Shown here: positions 45,412 to 51,768 of the stretch, in pieces
Numbering within the stretch: position 1 is the stretch's first letter
Layout: each line of letters starts with the position of its first letter
DNA from: Opitutales bacterium
GTDB lineage: Bacteria > Verrucomicrobiota > Verrucomicrobiia > Opitutales > Seribacteraceae
Direction of reading: 5' to 3'
Assembly (NCBI GenBank): GCA_029254745.1
Contig: JAQWWZ010000060.1
Location: 1-53,730 of the forward strand
Length of the DNA: 53,730 nucleotides
Made by a program: the position numbers and the translations under genes
Notes under the pieces: model-generated
The model's database searches: none
Told to the model about the DNA's origin: nothing
The model's input: the letters and a program-made list of their open reading frames with translations, nothing else

Positions 45412-46230
45412 CTAAATCTCAACCTGGCTTGCTTTCCATTGCCGGGGGGACTGGCCCACTTTTTTTCGAAACCACCGGGCGAAATAATTGGGGTCATGGA
45501 AACCGCAGTGCCAGGCGACTTCTGCAATCCGGGTCTTTTCCTCTCGGAGCCCGGCAAAGGCACGCTCCTGCCTGAGTTCATCCAGCAAGGCGCTCAGGTT
45601 GAGGTTGGATTCCCGACGGACTTTGCGGTTCAGGGAACTTAAGTCCTCGTCCAGCAAGATGGCAATTTCACCGGGTGAAGTGGGGGATTCCTTGCAAGCC
45701 CGAAGCACCCTGCGTATTTGATCAGTTATTGGGTACACCTCCCGGATTTCTGAAGCTTTGCATTCAAGCTCCGCTGACAGAATCGAGAAAATATCAAGGA
45801 TCTTAGCGGCGGTTCTGATTTCGCTCGCCGGTGTGATATCCACTGATTCTGTCAAGGCGTGAAGACTGCTTTCCACCCTCGAAAGAATAAGCGGAGGGAG
45901 GATTCGGTGTTCCCTGTATCTTGCTTTCTTTTTCCTTTCACGAAAATTGATTACCAAAGAGATAGGCGGGCTTTTCATCGATTTGATAAAACCATGGGCG
46001 ACCCCGGGTGGGAAGAAGAGAAATGAGCCACGACTTACCGGTGTCCGCTTTGTTTCCAGGGTCTGTACACCTTGTCCTCGCAGGTAGAGAAGAAATTGGG
46101 AGTGTGGATGCCGGTGCGTGTCAATTTGATCACTTTTTTGGGTATGCCGTTGGTGGGCAAAGCGGAGGATGGAATACCCCGGGATGGATATCCGTAAATT
46201 TTCCAAAAATATGGGTTGGAATGGGCTCAC
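45412..46230 (-). CDS. AraC-family transcriptional regulator
   Basis: The 272-aa protein has a cupin-like N-terminal sensing domain (H-R-H-P-H-S-Q-F-L-L-Y-L-R-G, then F-L-F-F-P-P-G-V-A-H-G-F). The C-terminal AraC domain has two HTH motifs, ending C-G-F-H-D-P-N-Y-F-A-R-W-F-R-K-K-V-G-Q-S. The start is a GTG at 46230. It is divergent from the aldolase/isomerase/dehydrogenase operon (gap 89 bases), the usual position for its sugar-responsive activator. Confidence 0.92.
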   Translation of the reverse strand: MSPFQPIFLENLRISIPGYSILRFAHQRHTQKSDQIDTHRHPHSQFLLYLRGQGVQTLETKRTPVSRGSFLFFPPGVAHGFIKSMKSPPISLVINFRERKKKARYREHRILPPLILSRVESSLHALTESVDITPASEIRTAAKILDIFSILSAELECKASEIREVYPITDQIRRVLRACKESPTSPGEIAILLDEDLSSLNRKVRRESNLNLSALLDELRQERAFAGLREEKTRIAEVAWHCGFHDPNYFARWFRKKVGQSPRQWKASQVEI

Positions 46231-46319
46231 TAAATCAAGACAAAAAAAATGTCTGAAATATGCTAATTTTGCAAGTTCTGTCCTAACAGGTTTTCACAAT
46301 ACCTGATAAAATAGGTGAG

Positions 46320-47405
46320 ATGATTAACCAAGTAGACCAACTCCGACCAGATACTTCCTGGTCTGAAACCGTATGGGGCCACAGCCGGGAGGAAAGCCAT
46401 TTGGATGATATTGCCAAGCCCCGTCTCTGTGTGGCTGCCCTTCTTCCTTTCAAGGAAGGGCAACCTGATTGGGGTAGTTTTGAAAATATGCTCCGCTGGA
46501 TGACTGCGTGTGGCGAGCACTTTGGGGTGGATATCATCTTTGTTCTCAATGCTGATACCGGTTATGTGTTTCAACTTTCATCTCACCTTTATGAAGAGGT
46601 GATCACTCGTTTCAAAACCTTGTATCCTGCCAGGTCTTTTATTTGCGGGGTGACCGCAGTCGGTGGATCTGCCACAAACTTTGAGGCATCTGCCTACCAA
46701 CCCCATCTTGAAATTGCCCAGGCTCACCAGCCCTGCGAGGTGATGATTATGACCTCGCAGGCACTTAACTCCTTGGGGCCGGAGGACAGGCGGGATGCTT
46801 ATTTTAACCTTGCAGAGTATGTAGCCGTACCCGCCCTGGTTCATGCACTCGAGCCCGCTTTTGTTCCCTGGGCCACCCCTTTTGAGCCTTGGCTCCTCCA
46901 TCAACTCGCCGGGCATGAGAAATTTGTGGGAGGGAAAATTTCCACGCTGGACGAACCTCACTTCCTGTACTGGGCTTCCATGTGCCGGGACTTGGGCCTG
47001 GACTTTGTGCCTTACAGTGGCGATGATTTCGGGATCGCCTCCGCCATTAGGATGGGACTGCCTCTCTTAATAGGAGCGGGTGTGTCCGCCTGCCCCCTTA
47101 TTTGTGCGGCCAAAAAATACTGGAGAAAAGACGACTTTGATGCCCGGGTATACAAGTTATTTGAAGCCTTTCAATCCCTGGAAGACTCCGTCTTTCGCCT
47201 CGATGAAAATGGCAGTGCCGCAGGGTACAAACACAGCACCGCTGAAATTCTCCGGATGCTCGGCCTTATTGAATGTGCCGAGATTCATCCGGACTGCCCC
47301 GATCGGCGGACAGGGGATGAAGCCAGCCGCATGCGGGAAGCTCTTATTCGTCCGCTCCGCATGGCAGAGCGTATGAATATTCCTTTTTATTCTTTTCCGT
47401 CATGA
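46320..47405 (+). CDS. Dihydrodipicolinate-synthase-like TIM-barrel aldolase (DUF993-like)
   Basis: The protein has 361 aa. C-V-A-A-L-L-P-F-K-E-G near 37 and F-V-G-G-K206-I-S-T place it in the DHDPS/NAL aldolase superfamily, with Lys206 as the likely Schiff-base residue. It resembles the DUF993 branch and is ~60 residues longer than DapA. AGGTGAG precedes the ATG. As first gene of a three-gene operon with an isomerase and a Gfo/Idh/MocA dehydrogenase, it probably cleaves or forms a keto-acid sugar derivative. It overlaps the next gene by four bases. Confidence 0.83.
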   Translation: MINQVDQLRPDTSWSETVWGHSREESHLDDIAKPRLCVAALLPFKEGQPDWGSFENMLRWMTACGEHFGVDIIFVLNADTGYVFQLSSHLYEEVITRFKTLYPARSFICGVTAVGGSATNFEASAYQPHLEIAQAHQPCEVMIMTSQALNSLGPEDRRDAYFNLAEYVAVPALVHALEPAFVPWATPFEPWLLHQLAGHEKFVGGKISTLDEPHFLYWASMCRDLGLDFVPYSGDDFGIASAIRMGLPLLIGAGVSACPLICAAKKYWRKDDFDARVYKLFEAFQSLEDSVFRLDENGSAAGYKHSTAEILRMLGLIECAEIHPDCPDRRTGDEASRMREALIRPLRMAERMNIPFYSFPS

Positions 47406-48235
47406 AAGCCGATCCCCTTACCGACTTTTCCCGCCTTTGTGTCCATACCATCACGACCCGGGGGTGGAAGCTGGATGAAGCAGTAGATCAATATGCGGAG
47501 GCAGGAGTTTCTGGAATTACGGTCTGGAGGCAATGGCTAGAGGGACAGGACCCTCAAAAGTCCGGAGAAAGAATCCGGGCTGCCGGGCTTAAAGTCGTCT
47601 CTCTCTGTCGGGGTGGGTTTTATCCCGCCCTGGAGGAAAAGACCCGGAGCCAGTCCATTGAGGATAATAAGCGAGCCATAGAAGATGCGGCTGCCCTTGG
47701 GGCCCCCCTGGTTGTTTTGGTTTGCGGAGCCGTCCCTGGGCAATCCCTTTCCGAATCCCGAAAGCAGATTGCCGAGGGTATTGCCGCCACCTTGCCTCTT
47801 GCGGAATCGCTGGGAGTCAGGCTTGCCATCGAGCCCCTGCACCCGATGTATGCGGCTGACCGTTCTGCGATCAATACCCTGGCCACCGCCAACGACCTGT
47901 GCGACGAATTGAATCATCCCCTGGTCGGGATCGCCTATGATGTCTATCACCTCTGGTGGGATCCCGACCTGGAAGCCCAGACCAGGCGCACCGCAGAAGC
48001 CAACCGTTTTTTTGCCTATCATGTCTGTGACTGGATGACACCCACCACTGATTTACTCAATGACCGCGGGCTGATGGGCGAGGGCTGCATTGACCTCCGG
48101 GGTATCCGATCCATGGTTGAGCGAAACGGATTTTCCGGCATGATCGAGGTCGAGGTTTTCTCCAACCGCTGGTGGGCCAAGCCACCCCGTGAATTTTTAC
48201 AAGAGATTAAATACACCTACCTAAATCACACCTGA
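47402..48235 (+). CDS. Sugar-phosphate isomerase/epimerase (xylose-isomerase-like TIM barrel)
   Basis: The 277-aa AP-endonuclease-2-like barrel has metal-ligand candidates in I-E-P-L-H-P-M-Y, G-I-A-Y-D-V-Y-H-L-W-W-D, A-Y-H-V-C-D-W and I-E-V-E-V-F-S. These fit the Glu-Asp-His-Glu metal site of this superfamily. No signal peptide. It shares ATGA with the aldolase gene (47402-47405) and is followed three bases later by the dehydrogenase, so the three are surely co-expressed. Confidence 0.9.
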   Translation: MKADPLTDFSRLCVHTITTRGWKLDEAVDQYAEAGVSGITVWRQWLEGQDPQKSGERIRAAGLKVVSLCRGGFYPALEEKTRSQSIEDNKRAIEDAAALGAPLVVLVCGAVPGQSLSESRKQIAEGIAATLPLAESLGVRLAIEPLHPMYAADRSAINTLATANDLCDELNHPLVGIAYDVYHLWWDPDLEAQTRRTAEANRFFAYHVCDWMTPTTDLLNDRGLMGEGCIDLRGIRSMVERNGFSGMIEVEVFSNRWWAKPPREFLQEIKYTYLNHT

Positions 48236-48238
48236 GGA

Positions 48239-49384
48239 ATGATAAAAGAACACAAACTTGGAATTATTATGAATGGCGTCACTGGACGCATGGGAACCAA
48301 CCAACACCTGATCCGCTCCATCTGTGCCATTCGCGATCAGGGCGGGGTACAGGTTTCCCCGGATGAAGTCATCACCGTGGACCCGATCCTCACGGGTCGG
48401 AATGAAAATAAGCTTAGGGCCCTGGCAGAAAGAACCGGGGTCAAACATTTCACCACCAAGCTCGATGAAGCCTTGGCCGATCCCGCAAACCAAATCTTTT
48501 TCGATGCCAGCTCCACCCTTCACCGTTCCCGCTTTGTGGAAATGGCCGCCAAGGCAGGAAAAGCGGTCTACTGTGAAAAGCCCACCGCGGTGACCACCGA
48601 TGAGGCCCTGCGTCTGGCCAGGCTGTGTGAAGAGGCGGGAGTCAAAAACGGGGCGGTTCAGGATAAACTCTGGCTGCCCGGCATTCGTAAGCTTAAGACC
48701 CTGATCAAGCAGGGCTTTTTTGGAGAGATTTTATCAGTTCGCGGGGAATTTGGCTATTGGGTGTTTACCGGGCACGATGAGGATCAACCTGCCCAGCGTC
48801 CGAGTTGGAACTACCGCAAGGAAGATGGCGGGGGAATCATGATCGATATGCTCTGTCATTGGCGTTACCTGGTCGATGATGTGTTTGGCCCCATCAAAAG
48901 TATATCCTGTCACGCCGCCACCCATATCTCCGAGCGGGTGGATGAAAATGGTAAGTCATTCCCCTGCACCGCGGATGATGCCTGCTATGCCACCATGCAA
49001 TTGGAAAACGGGGTTATCTGCCAGTTCAACAGTTCCTGGACTGTACGGGTTCGGCGGGATGATCTTTTTGTGATGCAGGTGGATGGTAGCAAGGGTTCGG
49101 CTATGGTCAACCTCCGCGGATGCAGAACCCAGGGGCTCGGAGTCACCCCCAAGCCGGTATGGAACCCGGATATGGAACAAGCGATTAATTTTTATGAAGG
49201 GTGGTCGGAAATGCCCGATGCCACCACTTATGACAATGCCTTTAAGATACAATGGGAGCTCTTTCTCCGTCATGTCGCCCTCGATGAACCTTTCCCATAT
49301 GACCTCCGCTCAGGAGCCCGGGGAGTGGAGCTTGCAGAGCTCGGTCTTCAATCCTCCGAACAAAGAAAGTGGGTCGACGTTTGA
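48239..49384 (+). CDS. Gfo/Idh/MocA-family oxidoreductase
   Basis: The 381-aa NAD(P)-dependent sugar dehydrogenase has an N-terminal Rossmann signature N-G-V-T-G-R-M-G (12-19), the E113-K-P motif (Y-C-E-K-P-T-A) with its conserved Lys, and [12 protein letters not shown] near 195-206 supplying the catalytic Asp/His. It is cytoplasmic and third in the operon. Family members oxidise sugar hydroxyls to keto groups, which fits the keto-sugar theme of this window. Confidence 0.92.
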   Translation: MIKEHKLGIIMNGVTGRMGTNQHLIRSICAIRDQGGVQVSPDEVITVDPILTGRNENKLRALAERTGVKHFTTKLDEALADPANQIFFDASSTLHRSRFVEMAAKAGKAVYCEKPTAVTTDEALRLARLCEEAGVKNGAVQDKLWLPGIRKLKTLIKQGFFGEILSVRGEFGYWVFTGHDEDQPAQRPSWNYRKEDGGGIMIDMLCHWRYLVDDVFGPIKSISCHAATHISERVDENGKSFPCTADDACYATMQLENGVICQFNSSWTVRVRRDDLFVMQVDGSKGSAMVNLRGCRTQGLGVTPKPVWNPDMEQAINFYEGWSEMPDATTYDNAFKIQWELFLRHVALDEPFPYDLRSGARGVELAELGLQSSEQRKWVDV

Positions 49385-49417
49385 CCGGATGCAGGCAGGG
49401 CCTGTTTGAGAAAAAGG

Positions 49418-49431
49418 TTTACAGCTGTAAA
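49418..49431. promoter_or_regulatory. 14-base perfect palindrome (candidate operator)
   Basis: TTTACAGCTGTAAA lies 60 bases before the third PVC-cytochrome start and 33 bases after the dehydrogenase stop. Its size and symmetry resemble operators of LacI/GntR-type sugar regulators. No such regulator is encoded next to it; the AraC protein would normally use direct repeats. Confidence 0.4.
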
Positions 49432-49490
49432 GCTAATGTAGTAATCAATCCTTTGATGCATTTGCATCCCTTTACGATGGCTCTATAGTT

Positions 49491-51629
49491 ATGAAAATGT
49501 TTACCCAGTCGATTTGTCGGACCGTCCTTTTATATATGGCCTCCTTTTCCATGCTTTTGGGACAGCAGGGAGACCAGAAGGAAAAAGAAAAAGATCTTCT
49601 TTCCTCCCTGAACTGGAAGAGGTGGTCCCCGGGTATCGTGCCGGTTTATTCGGCAGAGGATTCGCTGGCGAGGTTTAAAGTGGCACCGGGTTTTAAAGTG
49701 GAACTGGTGGCTTCCGAACCCTTTGTGAAAGACCCAGTATTTGTGGATTGGGACGATCAGGGCCGGATGTGGGTGGGGGAGTTGCGCTCCTACATGATGA
49801 ACCTTGACGGTTCAGGTGAAAACCAGCCTATCAGCCGGGTCATGGTATTGGAGGATACGGACTTAGACGGGAAGATGGACAAGGCCACCCCCTTTCTGGA
49901 GGACATGGTCAATGTCCGCAGTCTTGCTTTTATTGACGGAGCTGTCCTGGTCGTGGAATCCGGTGCCCTTTGGCTATGCCAGGACAAGGACGGGGATTTG
50001 CGGTGCGACCAAAAGGAAAAACTGCTCGATTTTGCGACTACCGCCCATGACAATATCGAACATGCGGAAAATGCCCTGCATTTTGCCTTGGACAATTGGA
50101 TGTACAACTCAAAGTCGACCCGCAAACTGGCCTGGCGACAGGGGAAGCTGATCGAGCAGCCCGCCACCGCCCGTGGGCAGTGGGGAATGGCCACCGACGC
50201 ATACGGCCGGCTTTATTACAATTCTAACAGCGTATGGTTTGAAGCCGACTGGGAGATGTATGACCACCAATGGCCTCGTAAGGGAACCAAGGCCCGGGCA
50301 CCCACCAAGCAGGTCTTTGCCATCCGCCCCAATACCGCTCTCAACCGCAATTACCGCCCCGGTCACATCCTCGAGGATGGCCGGGTAGCCCGGGTCACCA
50401 CCATCAGTGGCCTTGCCGTGCACAGCCACGGTGCCTATGGGGATGAATGGGAGGGGGCGATTTTCTCGATGTCCCCCGGGACCAATACCGTTGGTGCCTT
50501 TGTCCCCGCCAAGTCCTTTCCTCGAGCCGACCATTATGTGCATAAATTATACCCGGATGCCATCTGGGAAAAGCGTGAGTTTCTCGCCAGCACCGATGAG
50601 CGTTTTCGCCCGGTCAATGCATCGATCGGTCCCGATGGTTGCCTTTATGTGGTCGACTTTTACCGGGGTGTAATCCAGCACAAACGATTTCTCACCTCCT
50701 ATCTTCGCAGGCAGTCCGCTGAGCGCAGTTTGGATAAACCCATTGGTCTCGGACGGATATACCGGATCATCCCGGAGAACCACCAGCCGGTCCCTCCCCC
50801 CCAGGATTTAGTTTCCGGTTTGTCTCACCCTTATCTTTGGTGGCGTTTGCGTTCCCAAAAAAGAATGGTTGAAGGAAACCGTTTGGAGTTGGCTCCTGCC
50901 ATCACTGAACTGGCAGAAGATGCAACTGCCACGCCCCACGCCCGGGTGCATGCCCTTTGGGTACTTGCCGGTTTGGAAAAGTTGGAAGAGTCCACCATTG
51001 AGCAGGCCATCCAGGATCCTCACTGGTTTGTCAGTATGACCGGGCTCCGATTGGCCGGTGAATCCAAAGGGGTGGGTGCTTTTTTCCCGGATGAATTTAA
51101 GGGTCTGGCAGAGAAGGTTTCCCAAAACAAAGATTTCCCCACTGCCTACACCTCCTATGCCGCCCTGACCGCCAAGTCCGGGTACCCCTCCAGGGTTATC
51201 CAGTCCTACAAAGACAAGGAAGCGGACTGGTTGGTGAAAGACAGTGAGCTTTTGAGCCTCTACCGCAAGGGAAGGGATCAGTATAATGTCAGCTGCGGTG
51301 CCTGCCACCAGGCCGATGGCAAAGGCTTGCCCAACATGGCACCCACCCTGGCCAGCAGTGACTGGGTCACCGGGGATGCCCGGCGGTTGATTGGGGTGGC
51401 GGTGCATGGGCTGATGGGCCCCATCAAGGTAAATGGCAAGGAAATTACCGGAGTTCCTCCGGTGATGCCTGCCCATGGTTTCATGAAGGATGACCAGCTT
51501 GCATCCATCCTCACCTATGTGCGCAATGCATGGGGAAACCGGTCGGATGCGGTCTTGCCGGAGGATATTGCCCGTTATCGAAAAACAGAAGCATCCCGGG
51601 TAGCCCCCTGGACCGAGTCCGAGTTCTGA
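49491..51629 (+). CDS. PVC-type dehydrogenase / CxxCH cytochrome (third, short copy)
   Basis: The 712-aa protein has a signal peptide (~1-25). The propeller-like domain (~60-440) begins F-K-V-A-P-G-F-K-V-E-L-V-A-S-E-P and carries D-T-D-L-D-G-K-M-D and D-K-D-G-D-L-R-C-D loops. A short helical region (~460-590) replaces the long HEAT array of the other two copies. The C-terminal cytochrome c has heme site C602-G-A-C-H606 and H-Q-A-D-G-K-G-L-P. It starts 106 bases after the dehydrogenase gene and probably belongs to the same pathway, feeding electrons from a periplasmic oxidation step to the respiratory chain. Confidence 0.92.
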   Translation: MKMFTQSICRTVLLYMASFSMLLGQQGDQKEKEKDLLSSLNWKRWSPGIVPVYSAEDSLARFKVAPGFKVELVASEPFVKDPVFVDWDDQGRMWVGELRSYMMNLDGSGENQPISRVMVLEDTDLDGKMDKATPFLEDMVNVRSLAFIDGAVLVVESGALWLCQDKDGDLRCDQKEKLLDFATTAHDNIEHAENALHFALDNWMYNSKSTRKLAWRQGKLIEQPATARGQWGMATDAYGRLYYNSNSVWFEADWEMYDHQWPRKGTKARAPTKQVFAIRPNTALNRNYRPGHILEDGRVARVTTISGLAVHSHGAYGDEWEGAIFSMSPGTNTVGAFVPAKSFPRADHYVHKLYPDAIWEKREFLASTDERFRPVNASIGPDGCLYVVDFYRGVIQHKRFLTSYLRRQSAERSLDKPIGLGRIYRIIPENHQPVPPPQDLVSGLSHPYLWWRLRSQKRMVEGNRLELAPAITELAEDATATPHARVHALWVLAGLEKLEESTIEQAIQDPHWFVSMTGLRLAGESKGVGAFFPDEFKGLAEKVSQNKDFPTAYTSYAALTAKSGYPSRVIQSYKDKEADWLVKDSELLSLYRKGRDQYNVSCGACHQADGKGLPNMAPTLASSDWVTGDARRLIGVAVHGLMGPIKVNGKEITGVPPVMPAHGFMKDDQLASILTYVRNAWGNRSDAVLPEDIARYRKTEASRVAPWTESEF

Positions 51630-51768
51630 TTTTTTATAAACTGGTTTTTCACCTTTTTTAATCACTGCGAGGCCGGGTGGGCTCGGTCTTACTCTCTTGA
51701 TGTTTCATACACCCCGCTGTGAATTCTCGGAGTTAACTCATCGGGGAAAGTTCTTTCACTCATATCCT

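Noticed and set aside
47537-48022. 161-codon leftward frame
   Set aside because: Shadow of the TIM-barrel isomerase gene; Gly/Arg-rich with no domain.
50808-51665. 285-codon leftward frame
   Set aside because: Antisense to the third PVC cytochrome including its CGACH heme site. It is long only because of high G+C.
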